Below, in pieces: positions 27,740 to 38,250 of a DNA stretch of 64,000 nt. Where the stretch lies: assembly GCF_000271305.1 (NCBI RefSeq), contig NZ_AKGD01000001.1, forward strand, positions 1,116,001 through 1,180,000. Direction: 5' to 3'. Source of the DNA: Hydrocarboniphaga effusa AP103 (GTDB taxonomy: Bacteria > Pseudomonadota > Gammaproteobacteria > Nevskiales > Nevskiaceae). A program made the position numbers and the translations under genes. The notes beneath the pieces were generated by a model. It was not told the origin of the DNA and searched no databases. It saw only the letters and a list, made by a program, of their open reading frames with translations. Every line of letters begins with the position of its first letter. Positions within the stretch are counted from its first letter, which is position 1.

Positions 27740-28854
27740 GAGGCTTTCCTCTTGGCCGCGAGCTTGGCGACGAGGCCGACGATGCCCTGCGGCAGAAACA
27801 GCGTCACGCCGACGAACAGCGCGCCGAGCGCGTAGAGCCAGATCTCCGGCAACGCGGCGGTGAACCAGGTCTTGGCGTAGTTGACGACCAGCGCGCCGAG
27901 CGCGGCGCCGTAAAGCGTGCCGCGCCCGCCGACCGCGACCCAGACCACCACCTCGATCGAATTGATCGGCGCGAACTCGCCCGGGTTGATGATGCCGACC
28001 TGCGGCACGTAGAGCGCGCCTGCGATACCCGCGAGGATCGCCGAGAACGTCCACAGCCAGAGCTTCACGTTCTCGACCCGGTAGCCGATGAAGCGCGTGC
28101 GGCTTTCGGCATCGCGCACCGCCTCGACCACGCGGCCGAGCTTCGATCCGATGATGAAGCGACAGGCCGCATAGCCCAGGCCGAGGAACAGCGCGGTGGT
28201 CAGGAACAGCGTGATGCGGGTTCCGCGCGCCTGCAGGTCGAAGCCGAGCAGATCCTTGAAATCGGTCAGCCCGTTGTTGCCGCCAAAGCCCATCTCGTTG
28301 CGGAAGAAGGCGAGCAGCAAGGCATATGTCAGCGCCTGCGTGATGATCGACAGATACACGCCGGTCACGCGCGAGCGGAACGCGAACCATCCGAACACGT
28401 AGGCCAGCAGCGCGGGCGCGACGACGACCATGAGCATCGCGAACCAGAACAGGTCCATGCCCTGCCAGAACCACGGCAGCTGCTTCCAGTTCAGGAACAC
28501 CATGAAATCCGGCAATACCGGGTCGCCATAGACGCCGCGCGGGCCGATCTGACGCATCAGGTACATGCCCATCGCATAGCCGCCGAGCGCGAAGAACGCC
28601 GTGTGGCCGAGGCTCAGGATGCCGCAATAACCCCAGATCAGATCGACCGCGATCGCGAGCAGCGCATAGCTCATGTACTTGCCGAGCAGCGTCACCGTGT
28701 AGATCGGCACATGCAGGGCGGAGCCTTCTGGCGCCAGCAGGTTGAGCGCCGGAACCAGGACCGCCGTGAGCAACAACAGCGCGAGGAAGATGCGGCTGCC
28801 CAGGTCGCTGCGCAGCAGCTGGCCGATGAACGAGCCGCGAGGTTTGGGATTCAC
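27736..28854 (-). CDS. urtC: Urea ABC transporter permease UrtC
   Basis: 372 residues, LivM-like inner-membrane permease with about ten hydrophobic segments. The GTG at 28854 lies two bases after the urtB stop and behind GGAGGG located inside urtB. Family-typical segments include WGYCGILSLGHTAFFALGGY and RVTGVYLSIITQALTYA. It forms the channel with UrtB. Confidence 0.94.
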   Translation of the reverse strand: MNPKPRGSFIGQLLRSDLGSRIFLALLLLTAVLVPALNLLAPEGSALHVPIYTVTLLGKYMSYALLAIAVDLIWGYCGILSLGHTAFFALGGYAMGMYLMRQIGPRGVYGDPVLPDFMVFLNWKQLPWFWQGMDLFWFAMLMVVVAPALLAYVFGWFAFRSRVTGVYLSIITQALTYALLLAFFRNEMGFGGNNGLTDFKDLLGFDLQARGTRITLFLTTALFLGLGYAACRFIIGSKLGRVVEAVRDAESRTRFIGYRVENVKLWLWTFSAILAGIAGALYVPQVGIINPGEFAPINSIEVVVWVAVGGRGTLYGAALGALVVNYAKTWFTAALPEIWLYALGALFVGVTLFLPQGIVGLVAKLAAKRKAS

Positions 28855-28856
28855 GA

Positions 28857-30551
28857 TCAGCCCTCCGCCATCCGGCCTTTCTGCGGAAACAATCCGCGCG
28901 GCCGCTTCTGGATGAACATGATCAGGAACACCAGCACCAGAATCTTCGCCATCACCGCCCCGGCATAAGGCTCGAGCAACTTGTTGATGACGCCGAGCGA
29001 CATGCCGCTGATCAGCGTGCCCCACAGATTGCCGACGCCGCCGAACACCACCACCATGAACGAATCGATGATGTAGGCCTGCCCGAGATTCGGCCCGACG
29101 TTGGTGAGCTGCGACAGCGCAACACCGGCCACGCCGGCGATGCCCGAGCCGAGGCCGAAGGTGGCCGCATCGACCCACTCGCTCTTGACGCCCATCGCGC
29201 GCGCCATGCCGCGGTTCTGCGAGACCGCACGCACCTTGAGCCCCAGCGAGGTGCGCCTGAGCAAGGTCTGCAGCGCAATGAAGACCACGAACATGAAGAC
29301 GACGATGTAGAGCCGGTTGTAGGTCAGCGACAGCGCATCGTTGACCACCAGCGATCCGCTCATGAACTCCGGCGTCGAAACGCTGCGGTTGAGCGGCGAG
29401 AACACGCTGCGCACGAGCTGCTGCAGGATCAGTGAGAGGCCGAAGGTGGCGAGCAGGGTTTCGAGCGGCCTGCCGTACAGGAAGCGCACGATGCCGCGTT
29501 CGATGGCGACACCCGCGAGCCCCGAGACGACGAAGGCCATCGGAATCGACAGCAGGGTCGCGGCGGCGATGTGCTGCGGCATCAGCTGCTGCATCACGTA
29601 GGCCGTATACGCGCCGAGCATGATCAGCTCGCCATGCGCCATGTTGATGATGCCCATGACGCCGAAGGTGATCGCGAGGCCGATCGCGGCGAGCACGAGC
29701 ACCGAGCCCAGTGACAGTCCGAAGAACAGGGTCTCGACCGCGCCATAGAACTTTCGCTTGCCTTCGATGCTGCGCACCGCGGACTGCGCGGCAGCGCGCA
29801 CGCGCGCATCGGGTTCGGCGTAGCTGCCGTCTTCGTTCTTCTCGGTCAGCGGCAGCAAGGCATTGTAGACCTCGCTCGCGAGCTGGCCGTCGAGATGCTC
29901 GGCCGCGGCGAGGCGAACTTCGGGATCGCCGCTTTGCAGGTCGGCGAGCGCGAGACCGACGTCGATCGCCTCCTGCACGGACGCATCGGTCTCGCTGACC
30001 CGATGCGCGCGCAGGACTTCGACGGTGCTGTCGTCGAGGCTGCGCATCATCTCGCGCACCGCGGCGAGGCGAACGGCATCGTCTTCGCTGGCGAGCTGCA
30101 ACTGCGCGACGAGCCCGCGCAGTGTCTTGCGCAGTGCGTTGTTGGTGCCGATCTTCTTGAGTGCGTCGCTGCTCGCGGTTCCGGCGGCTTCGCCGCTGAT
30201 CGCATCGCTCAGCGCCAGCGTGTCGCCTTCGCCATCGGCGATGACGACATCGGCGCTTTCTCCGTGGGTATAGAGGCGACCGTCGAGCAAGGCTTTCAAC
30301 AGGCCGCCGGCCCTGTCGTCGCGCGTTTCGACGATCTGCCTTAGCAGCTCCTGCTTCTCGGAGTAGCTCGCCTCGGGCAAGGCATGCACATAGCCCGCGT
30401 AATCGTGTGGTGCTGCGGCCGCCGCTTCGACGGCGGGCTCTGCAGCGGGCTGGGGCGCAGGTTCATCCTGCGCATGGGCAATGGGGCCGACGAGAATCAG
30501 CGCGGACAGCAAGCTGGCTCGACAGGCGCAGAAGACGGATCGCATATCCAC
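28857..30551 (-). CDS. urtB: Urea ABC transporter permease UrtB
   Basis: 564 residues. A signal-like segment is followed by about 230 soluble residues with HEAT-like helical repeats, then a LivH-type permease (FGVMGIINMAHGELIMLGAY). The long extracytoplasmic N-terminal domain is normal for proteobacterial UrtB. The start is GTG at 30551 or, equally, ATG at 30545; neither has a strong ribosome site. A 176-base gap with two hairpins separates it from urtA, which commonly allows more binding protein than permease to be made. Confidence 0.93.
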   Translation of the reverse strand: MDMRSVFCACRASLLSALILVGPIAHAQDEPAPQPAAEPAVEAAAAAPHDYAGYVHALPEASYSEKQELLRQIVETRDDRAGGLLKALLDGRLYTHGESADVVIADGEGDTLALSDAISGEAAGTASSDALKKIGTNNALRKTLRGLVAQLQLASEDDAVRLAAVREMMRSLDDSTVEVLRAHRVSETDASVQEAIDVGLALADLQSGDPEVRLAAAEHLDGQLASEVYNALLPLTEKNEDGSYAEPDARVRAAAQSAVRSIEGKRKFYGAVETLFFGLSLGSVLVLAAIGLAITFGVMGIINMAHGELIMLGAYTAYVMQQLMPQHIAAATLLSIPMAFVVSGLAGVAIERGIVRFLYGRPLETLLATFGLSLILQQLVRSVFSPLNRSVSTPEFMSGSLVVNDALSLTYNRLYIVVFMFVVFIALQTLLRRTSLGLKVRAVSQNRGMARAMGVKSEWVDAATFGLGSGIAGVAGVALSQLTNVGPNLGQAYIIDSFMVVVFGGVGNLWGTLISGMSLGVINKLLEPYAGAVMAKILVLVFLIMFIQKRPRGLFPQKGRMAEG

Positions 30552-30570
30552 GTCGTTCTCGTTGGCTGAA

Positions 30571-30637
30571 GGAAACTCTGATCAAGTTGCTGCGCTCCGC
30601 ATCTCGCGTTCGCTCACAACGCTTGATCAGAGCTTCC
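30571..30637. repeat. Long inverted repeat in the urtA-urtB gap
   Basis: Arms 30571-30586 and 30622-30637 pair over 16 positions with one mismatch, including an unbroken 11 bp (CTCTGATCAAG/CTTGATCAGAG). The 35-nt interior can add a few pairs. It lies immediately upstream of urtB and may form an mRNA hairpin that tunes urtB expression, or be a small dispersed repeat. Confidence 0.6.
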
Positions 30638-30655
30638 TGCCTCGGGATCAAGAGA

Positions 30656-30677
30656 GCCCCGGGCTTGCGCCCGGGGC
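30656..30677 (-). terminator. Attenuator-like hairpin after urtA
   Basis: GCCCCGGGC (30656-30664) pairs with GCCCGGGGC (30669-30677) around TTGC. On the minus strand only TCTCTT follows, so it probably stabilises the urtA message or terminates partially instead of ending the operon. Confidence 0.55.
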
Positions 30678-30727
30678 AAAAGACCTCAGGGAAATGTTTC
30701 GCTACTGAATCCAGTTCGACACGCGGA

Positions 30728-32029
30728 TCAGAAGTTCTGGCCCGAGCACTTCTTGGTTTTGGTGTTGTAGTTGCCGCACTTGAGCTTGACCCAGTCGGCT
30801 TCGATGTCCTTGCTGCCTTCGAGATAGTCGGACCAGGCGTCGCCAGGCACTTCGGCCTTGGTCTTCCAGACCACGTCGAGCTGGCCGTCGTCGCGGATTT
30901 CGCCGATGAAGACGGGCTTGGTCAGGTGGTGGTTCGGCAGCATCTCGGCGGTGCCGCCGGTGAGGTTCGGCGTCTTCAGGCCGATGATCGCGTCGGAGAC
31001 CTTGGCGACGTCGGTGGTCTTGGCCTTCTCGACCGCCTTGGCCCAGAGGTTGAAGCCGATCACCGTCGCTTCCATCGGATCATTGAAGGTGCGCTTGTCG
31101 TTCTTGATGAACTTGTGCCAGGCCGCGATCTCCTTCTTGTTCTCGGGCGTGTCGATGCTCATGAAGTAGTTCCAGGCCGCGAGATGGCCGACGAGCGGCT
31201 TGGTGTCGAGACCCGCGAGTTCTTCTTCACCGACCGAGAACGCGACCACCGGAATGTCTTCGGCCGAGATCTTCTGGTTGCCGAGTTCCTTGTAGAACGG
31301 AACGTTGGCATCGCCGTTGATGGTCGAAACCACCGCCGTCTTCTTGCCCGCGCTGCCGAACTTCTTGATGTCGGCGACGATCGACTGCCAGTCGGAATGA
31401 CCGAACGGCGTGTAGTTGATCATGATGTCTTCCGACTTCACGCCCTTGGCCTTCAGGTAGGCTTCGAGGATCTTGTTGGTCGTGCGCGGATACACGTAGT
31501 CGGTGCCGGCCAGAACCCAGCGCTTCACCTTGACTTCGTTCATCAGGTAGTCGACGGCGGGAATCGCCTGCTGGTTCGGCGCGGCGCCCGTGTAGAACAC
31601 GTTCTTGCTCGACTCTTCGCCTTCGTACTGCACCGGATAGAACAGCAGGCCGTTGAGTTCTTCGAACACCGGCAGCACGGACTTGCGCGACACCGAAGTC
31701 CAGCAGCCGAACACCACGTCGACCTTGTCCTTGGCGAGCAGCTCGCGCGCCTTCTCGGCGAACAGCGGCCAGTTCGAGGCCGGATCGACCACCACCGGCT
31801 CCAGCTTCTTGCCGAGCAGGCCGCCCTTCTTGTTCTGCTCGTCGATCATCATCAGGACGGTGTCCTTCAGCGTGGTCTCCGAGATCGCCATCGTGCCGGA
31901 CAGCGAATGCAGCACGCCGACCTTGATCGTATCGGCGGCCTGCGCCATCGCCGACAGCGCGAACATCGCCAGCCCTGTCGCGGCGATGCCGGCCTTCTTC
32001 ATGCCTTCAAACTGCTTTGCGAATTTCAT
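30728..32029 (-). CDS. urtA: Urea ABC transporter substrate-binding protein UrtA
   Basis: 433 residues with a Sec signal (cleavage after AMAQA). DTIKVGVLHSLSGTMAISE, DVVFGCWTSVSRKSVLP and NGLLFYPVQYEG are hallmark UrtA segments lining the urea pocket. The periplasmic protein captures urea (or short amides in related systems) for UrtBCDE. It follows the porin gene by 41 bases, and an AGGTG site precedes the ATG. Confidence 0.96.
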   Translation of the reverse strand: MKFAKQFEGMKKAGIAATGLAMFALSAMAQAADTIKVGVLHSLSGTMAISETTLKDTVLMMIDEQNKKGGLLGKKLEPVVVDPASNWPLFAEKARELLAKDKVDVVFGCWTSVSRKSVLPVFEELNGLLFYPVQYEGEESSKNVFYTGAAPNQQAIPAVDYLMNEVKVKRWVLAGTDYVYPRTTNKILEAYLKAKGVKSEDIMINYTPFGHSDWQSIVADIKKFGSAGKKTAVVSTINGDANVPFYKELGNQKISAEDIPVVAFSVGEEELAGLDTKPLVGHLAAWNYFMSIDTPENKKEIAAWHKFIKNDKRTFNDPMEATVIGFNLWAKAVEKAKTTDVAKVSDAIIGLKTPNLTGGTAEMLPNHHLTKPVFIGEIRDDGQLDVVWKTKAEVPGDAWSDYLEGSKDIEADWVKLKCGNYNTKTKKCSGQNF

Positions 32030-32070
32030 GTTTCACCTGTTGGAGTGATAGGTGGGTGAGTGCCCGAGGA

Positions 32071-33183
32071 TCAGATCTGCAGCTGCATGCCGACGCCGAC
32101 CTGCGAGTAATCCGCGATCGGGGCGCCGCTGAAGCTGTTGTCGATGTAGAACAGCGAGAGGCGCGCGTTGAAGGCCTTGATCACGTAGTTCACGTCGAAC
32201 TCGATCTGGTCGCGATCGACGTCGGGGCTCGCCGGAAACTCGTAGGTGTTGGTCGCGTACTTGCCGAGCAGCTGGATCTGGCCGATACCCACTTTTTGCG
32301 GGAACAGGTAGGCCAGCAGGCCGAAGCCGCCGTCACTGTTGTCGAAGCCGCCGACGCCGCCGGGCATGTAGCCACCGGACTTGCCTTCGTAGCTCGCCCA
32401 TTCGCCTTCGATGCTGACCACGCCGCCGCTCGGCAGCTTCTTCTCCATCAAGCCGTCGATCGTGAACGAGGTATCGCCGTCGATGCTGTGGGTGGCCGCG
32501 CCGAACGACAGGATGTCCTTGTCGCCGTAGTAGGTGCCGTTGAGGTAGTAGCCCTTCTCGATGTCCCACAGCGACACGTGCACGCGCGCCGCGTAGACCA
32601 CTTCCTTGCCGTCGCCACCGTTGGCGGCCGAGGTCGAGGGCACGTCGAACACGCCCGCGGAAACCTTCACGCGATCGAAGTCGCCCCAGTACGCGATGCC
32701 GTTGTCGCGGCCCGCGGCGAAGAACGGATAGCCGTCCTGGATGCCGTCGATCGCGAAGCCCCAGGCGTTTCCGTAGTACGGTCCGTGCAGGTTCGCGCGA
32801 TCCGACGGCGGCAGGAAGCGGCCGGCCCAGATGTTGAACTGGTCGGAGAACGTGAACTGGCCGATCGCGTCGATCACCACCACTTCGCTCGTCACGCTGT
32901 TGTAGTCGGTGTTGAACGAGAAGCCGATGGTGTCGGTCACCTTGCCGCCGATCTGCAGGCGCACGCTGTCGAGGACGAAGTCGTTGACGTCGTCGGCCGG
33001 ACCGTCGTAGTTGGTGCTCACGAAACTCGAGCGCAGCGCTGCGGTGACCGATGTCGGCGGCAGCGTGATCTCGGCTGCGCCGGCCTGGCCGGCCGCGAGC
33101 ACGCAAGCCGACACGGCCGCGCCCGACGCCATGCGTTTGAAGCTGGATGAAATGCCCCCGTGCTGCCTGTTGTGCCCCTTCAT
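32071..33183 (-). CDS. Outer-membrane porin heading the urea transport operon
   Basis: 370 residues with a signal peptide ending around GQAGAA and a beta-barrel pattern: repeated aromatic/glycine strands (IGFSFNTDYNS, FNIWAGRFLPPSDRANLHGPYY) and a final YSQVGVGMQLQI. The RFLPPSDRANLHGPYYGN segment is seen in porins that accompany urea or short-amide ABC transporters (FmdC-like). The ATG at 33183 is preferred; an in-frame start 12 codons upstream is possible. Position as first gene of the urt operon suggests it admits urea through the outer membrane. Confidence 0.82.
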   Translation of the reverse strand: MKGHNRQHGGISSSFKRMASGAAVSACVLAAGQAGAAEITLPPTSVTAALRSSFVSTNYDGPADDVNDFVLDSVRLQIGGKVTDTIGFSFNTDYNSVTSEVVVIDAIGQFTFSDQFNIWAGRFLPPSDRANLHGPYYGNAWGFAIDGIQDGYPFFAAGRDNGIAYWGDFDRVKVSAGVFDVPSTSAANGGDGKEVVYAARVHVSLWDIEKGYYLNGTYYGDKDILSFGAATHSIDGDTSFTIDGLMEKKLPSGGVVSIEGEWASYEGKSGGYMPGGVGGFDNSDGGFGLLAYLFPQKVGIGQIQLLGKYATNTYEFPASPDVDRDQIEFDVNYVIKAFNARLSLFYIDNSFSGAPIADYSQVGVGMQLQI

Positions 33184-33308
33184 GCGACCCCCGGATTTCT
33201 TCGTGTGGAGAGCCGGCACCGTCCTGAGCGGGCGCCGGTTTGGGCTTCGGCGCCTCCCCTGTTGCCTGGGCGCCGTGAGCTCTTTTTCAGGCTAGGGAAG
33301 CAAGCGAA

Positions 33309-33347
33309 GGCTTGGGTATGGGGCGTTTGACGTAGGGCTTGCGTATG
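33309..33347. promoter_or_regulatory. Direct repeats between the urt and ure operons
   Basis: GGCTTGGGTATG (33309-33320) and GGCTTGCGTATG (33336-33347) match at 11 of 12 positions, with starts 27 bases apart. They lie in the 266-base gap between the divergent porin/urt and ureD operons. They are candidate tandem sites for a shared regulator, possibly the response regulator encoded downstream. Confidence 0.45.
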
Positions 33348-33382
33348 CCACCGGTGCCAAGATGCGTTCGCCCTGCCGGAGC

Positions 33383-33397
33383 TGGCACGACTCTGGC
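33383..33397 (+). promoter_or_regulatory. Candidate sigma-54-like promoter for ureD
   Basis: TGGCACG, four bases, then TGGC fits the -24/-12 consensus (TGGCACG-N4-TTGC) except for one base in the -12 element. It sits 53 bases upstream of the ureD start. A sigma-54 promoter would fit nitrogen control by NtrC, but the -12 mismatch makes this tentative. Confidence 0.35.
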
Positions 33398-33449
33398 GGA
33401 CGATCGACAAGACAGACCAGGCCGGGAGGCCGATGACTCAGGACGCTGC

Positions 33450-34316
33450 ATGCTGCTGACGCCCATCAGCTTGGCCCCGCCCGCGCACCAGCGCGTGCAT
33501 GGCGCCCTGCGCATCGCCTACGCGCGCGACGCGCAGGGGCGCACGCGGCTGGCCGATCTGTATCAGCGGGCGCCCTGTCGCGTGCTGTTCCCCGATGTCG
33601 AGGCCGACGAACCACCGCAGGCCGTGCTGCTGACGACCAGCGGCGGCCTGACCAGCGGCGATCGGCTCGACATCGACATCGTCGCTCGTCAAGGCAGCCG
33701 CCTCACGGTCAGCACGCAGGCCGCCGAAAAGCTCTATCGGGCGCTTGCGGGGGAGCCCGATGCGCAGGTCGCGGTGAATCTTCGCGTGGAGCCGGGCGCC
33801 ACGCTCGAGTGGCTCGCGCAGGAGACCATCCTGTTCGATCGCTCGCGACTGCGCCGCCGGATCGACGTGGAGCTGTCGACCGATGCGCGGCTGCTCGCGA
33901 CCGAAAGCGTGGTCTTCGGCCGTAGCGCGATGGGGGAGCGCTACGAGAGCGGACGCCTGCACGAGGCCTGGAGGGTGCGGCGCAACGGCCGGCTGGTCTG
34001 GGCCGATGCGCTGCATCTCGAAGGGCCCATGCGCGCGCATCGCGAAACCGCCTTCGCAGTCGGCGATGCGTCGGCCTGCGCGACACTGCTCTATGCCGGA
34101 GACGATGCGGCCGCGCTGCTGCCCGCGCTGCGCGAGCGCCTGAGTGAAGAAGATGCGCAGATCGCAGCGGCGACGAGCTTCGATGGCCTGCTGATCGTGC
34201 GGATGCTGTCGGCCGATGCGGCGCGCTTGCGCGAGGCGCTCAAGCGCATCGCGGCGATACTGCGCAGCCTGGCCCTGGGATTGCCCGATGCGCTACCGCG
34301 CGTCTGGACCTGCTGA
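33450..34316 (+). CDS. ureD: Urease accessory protein UreD
   Basis: 288 residues from ATG at 33450, which follows AGGAC. UreD (UreH) is the scaffold that binds apo-urease and receives nickel via UreFG. Recognisable segments are LLTTSGGLTSGDRL, VSTQAAEKLYR and WLAQETILFDRSRL. It is the first gene of the urease operon, 32 bases before ureA. Confidence 0.94.
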   Translation: MLLTPISLAPPAHQRVHGALRIAYARDAQGRTRLADLYQRAPCRVLFPDVEADEPPQAVLLTTSGGLTSGDRLDIDIVARQGSRLTVSTQAAEKLYRALAGEPDAQVAVNLRVEPGATLEWLAQETILFDRSRLRRRIDVELSTDARLLATESVVFGRSAMGERYESGRLHEAWRVRRNGRLVWADALHLEGPMRAHRETAFAVGDASACATLLYAGDDAAALLPALRERLSEEDAQIAAATSFDGLLIVRMLSADAARLREALKRIAAILRSLALGLPDALPRVWTC

Positions 34317-34348
34317 CGAAATGATGTCCGAACGAGAACACGGCACCG

Positions 34349-34651
34349 ATGAATCTGACCCCGCGTGAAAAGGACAAGCTGCTCGTGGCGATGGCGGCCC
34401 AGGTTGCGCGTCGCCGCCTCGAGCGCGGCGTCGTGCTCAATTACCCCGAAGCCATCGCGCTGATCACCGACGTGGTCGTCGAGGGCGCGCGCGACGGCCG
34501 CAGTGTCGCCGACCTCATGCAGGCCGGCGGACAGGTGCTCACGCGCGCGCAGGTCATGGAAGGCGTCGCCGAGATGATCCACGAGATCCAGGTCGAAGCG
34601 ACCTTCCCGGACGGCACCAAACTCGTCACCGTGCATCAGCCGATCCGCTGA
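34349..34651 (+). CDS. ureA: Urease gamma subunit UreA
   Basis: 100 residues, exactly the standard length. [40 protein letters not shown] and the terminal [15 protein letters not shown] are near-invariant UreA sequence. With UreB and UreC it forms the trimeric-type bacterial urease, which hydrolyses urea to ammonia and carbamate in the cytoplasm. Confidence 0.98.
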   Translation: MNLTPREKDKLLVAMAAQVARRRLERGVVLNYPEAIALITDVVVEGARDGRSVADLMQAGGQVLTRAQVMEGVAEMIHEIQVEATFPDGTKLVTVHQPIR

Positions 34652-34677
34652 TCGCACCCCATCGTGGAATCACTCTC

Positions 34678-34995
34678 ATGACACCTGGTGAAATCCTGAC
34701 CGAAGCCGGTGATATCACGCTCAATGCCGGGCGTGCCTGCATCACGCTGACCGTCGCCAATACCGGAGATCGGCCCGTGCAGGTCGGCAGCCACTATCAC
34801 TTCGCCGAAGTGAATCCGGGCCTGCAGTTCGATCGCATCGCGGCTCGCGGTTATCGGCTCGACATTCCGTCCGGCACCGCGATCCGCTTCGAGCCCGGAC
34901 AATCGCGCGAGGTGCAACTCGTCGCCTACTCGGGATCGCGCATCGTCATCGGCTTTCGCGGCGACGTGATGGGTCCGCTCGATGTGAAGAACTGA
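34678..34995 (+). CDS. ureB: Urease beta subunit UreB
   Basis: 105 residues, standard length. [36 protein letters not shown] and [18 protein letters not shown] are characteristic. The ribosome site is weak, so translation may rely on coupling to ureA. The stop lies one base before ureC. Confidence 0.97.
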   Translation: MTPGEILTEAGDITLNAGRACITLTVANTGDRPVQVGSHYHFAEVNPGLQFDRIAARGYRLDIPSGTAIRFEPGQSREVQLVAYSGSRIVIGFRGDVMGPLDVKN

Positions 34996-34996
34996 C

Positions 34997-36733
<1,737 letters not shown>

Positions 36734-37082
36734 TGTTTGCGTTCGTGAGTATCGGAGCGTGCGCCAGCCCGAGGACATTGATGCCGTCGGTCGGGCATCG
36801 AGCGCAGGCCCCGAAGTCCGCGCAGCAGTTGAAAGTCGCAGGCTTGTCCTCTCTCCCGCTTGCGGGAGAGAGTCCCGCCAATGGCGGGGAGAGAGGGTTT
36901 GTCCGCAAGGTGAGCTCCCTCTTCGAGCTCTCCCTCTCCCGGCGCTACGCGCCACCCTCTCCCGCAAGCGGGAGAGGGGACAATCGACAGCAATCTCGGC
37001 TTTGCCACTTGCTTTTGCCTCAGCGAGATATAAGACGGCGAGGTCAAAAGCGCTCAGTGCTCAACTGCGCCAGGAACTAAAA
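36734..37082. repeat. Palindromic repeat element (REP/MITE-like) between ureC and ureE
   Basis: This 349-base gap contains an element at about 36847-36980. Its ends are two palindromes with the same core: TCTCTCCCGC/GCGGGAGAGA at 36850-36871 and CCCTCTCCCGC/GCGGGAGAGGG at 36955-36978. Smaller related pieces (CTCCCTCTCCCG, GGGGAGAGAGGG) lie between. Such CTCTCCCGC palindromes are familiar dispersed intergenic repeats in GC-rich proteobacteria. No gene is evident in the rest of the gap. Confidence 0.75.
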
Positions 37083-37580
37083 ATGAACCGAGCCCAAGAA
37101 ATCCTCCCCGCCGGAACCTGGCCCAACACCACCGCCAGCGACCAGATCGCCCTCGACTACGACGCCCGCCACCGTCGCCGCTTCCGCTACGTCGCCAGCG
37201 CCGGCACCGACTTCCTGCTCGACCTCGCGCGCGCCACCGTGCTCCATCATGGGGACGGCCTCGCCCTCGACGACGGCCGTATCGTCGAAGTCATCGCGGC
37301 GCCCGAATCGCTGACCGAAGTCAGGGCCGGCAGCGCGCAGGAGCTCGTCAGGCTCGCCTGGCACATCGGCAATCGACATCTGCCCGCACAGCTCGAAGCC
37401 GATCGCATCCTGATCCGCGAGGACCATGTGATCACCGACATGCTGATCGGTCTCGGCGCGCAAGTGCGGCATCTGCAGGCTCCGTTCACGCCGGAGTCCG
37501 GCGCCTACGCGAACGCGCATTCGCATGCACAGCAGCACGAGCATCCGTTCGTGTTCACGGGCGCCTCGCATGGCCACTGA
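37083..37580 (+). CDS. ureE: Urease accessory nickel chaperone UreE
   Basis: 165 residues from ATG after CCAGGA. The N-terminal chaperone-like domain is followed by a nickel-binding domain with GNRHLPAQ and a histidine-rich tail (NAHSHAQQHEHP, ending GASHGH), which binds Ni2+. It hands nickel to UreG for urease maturation. The ureF start lies 11 bases inside its 3' end. Confidence 0.95.
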   Translation: MNRAQEILPAGTWPNTTASDQIALDYDARHRRRFRYVASAGTDFLLDLARATVLHHGDGLALDDGRIVEVIAAPESLTEVRAGSAQELVRLAWHIGNRHLPAQLEADRILIREDHVITDMLIGLGAQVRHLQAPFTPESGAYANAHSHAQQHEHPFVFTGASHGH

Positions 37581-38250
37581 GGCCGACCTCTATCGCCTGC
37601 TGGTCTGGAGTTCGCCGAGCTATCCGATCGGCGCCTTCAGCTACAGCCATGGCCTCGAATGGGCCGTCGAGGAAGGCAGCGTGCGCAATGTCGCGACGCT
37701 CGTCGATTTCGTGAGCACGGTCATTTCGCGCGGTGGCGGCTGGATCGATGCGGTGCTGTTCGCTCAGGCTTACCGCTGCGCACAGGATGCAGGCAAGCTC
37801 GACGAAATCTGCGAGCTCGCGAGCGCGTTTCGTGCGAGTAGCGAAACCGCGCTCGAAGCGCGCCAGCAGGGCGCTGCGTTTCTGCTCGTCACCCGGCGCG
37901 CTTGGCCGCATGCGCTGCTCGATGCCTTTGCCGAGCGCCAGGGCGATGCGCCCGTCGTACAGGCGGTGACGATGGCGCTGGCCTGCGCCGCGCATGGCAT
38001 CGCGCTCGAACCCGCGCTCGGTGCCTTCCTGCATGCCACCGTCGCGAACCTGGTATCGGCCGGCGTGCGCCTGGTTCCACTCGGCCAGACCGATGGCCAG
38101 ATCACGCTGGCCACCCTGGCCGGCTGCGTCGCCGGCACCGCCGCACGCGCGCTCGAAGCCGATCTCGACGAGCTCGGCACGTCGGCCCCGAAACTCGAAT
38201 TCTGCTCTCTGCGTCACGAAACCCAATACACGAGGCTCTTCCGCTCATGA
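37570..38250 (+). CDS. ureF: Urease accessory protein UreF
   Basis: 226 residues from ATG at 37570, overlapping ure[22 protein letters not shown] is the UreF signature; [18 protein letters not shown] near the C terminus also matches. UreF acts with UreD as the platform for UreG GTPase activity. The stop overlaps the ureG start (ATGA). Confidence 0.96.
   Translation: MATEADLYRLLVWSSPSYPIGAFSYSHGLEWAVEEGSVRNVATLVDFVSTVISRGGGWIDAVLFAQAYRCAQDAGKLDEICELASAFRASSETALEARQQGAAFLLVTRRAWPHALLDAFAERQGDAPVVQAVTMALACAAHGIALEPALGAFLHATVANLVSAGVRLVPLGQTDGQITLATLAGCVAGTAARALEADLDELGTSAPKLEFCSLRHETQYTRLFRS

Noticed and set aside
28857..30551. The unusually long N-terminal domain of UrtB as a possible fusion.
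   Set aside because: Proteobacterial UrtB proteins commonly carry this soluble N-terminal extension, so it is not a novelty.
33340..33375. A possible sigma-54 site on the minus strand for the porin/urt operon (TGGCACC on the complement).
   Set aside because: The GG and GC elements are two bases too close together for a sigma-54 promoter.
36759..37082. Open reading frame extending upstream of ureE through the repeat element.
   Set aside because: The upstream part translates palindromic repeat DNA; the ATG at 37083 with CCAGGA gives a normal-length UreE.
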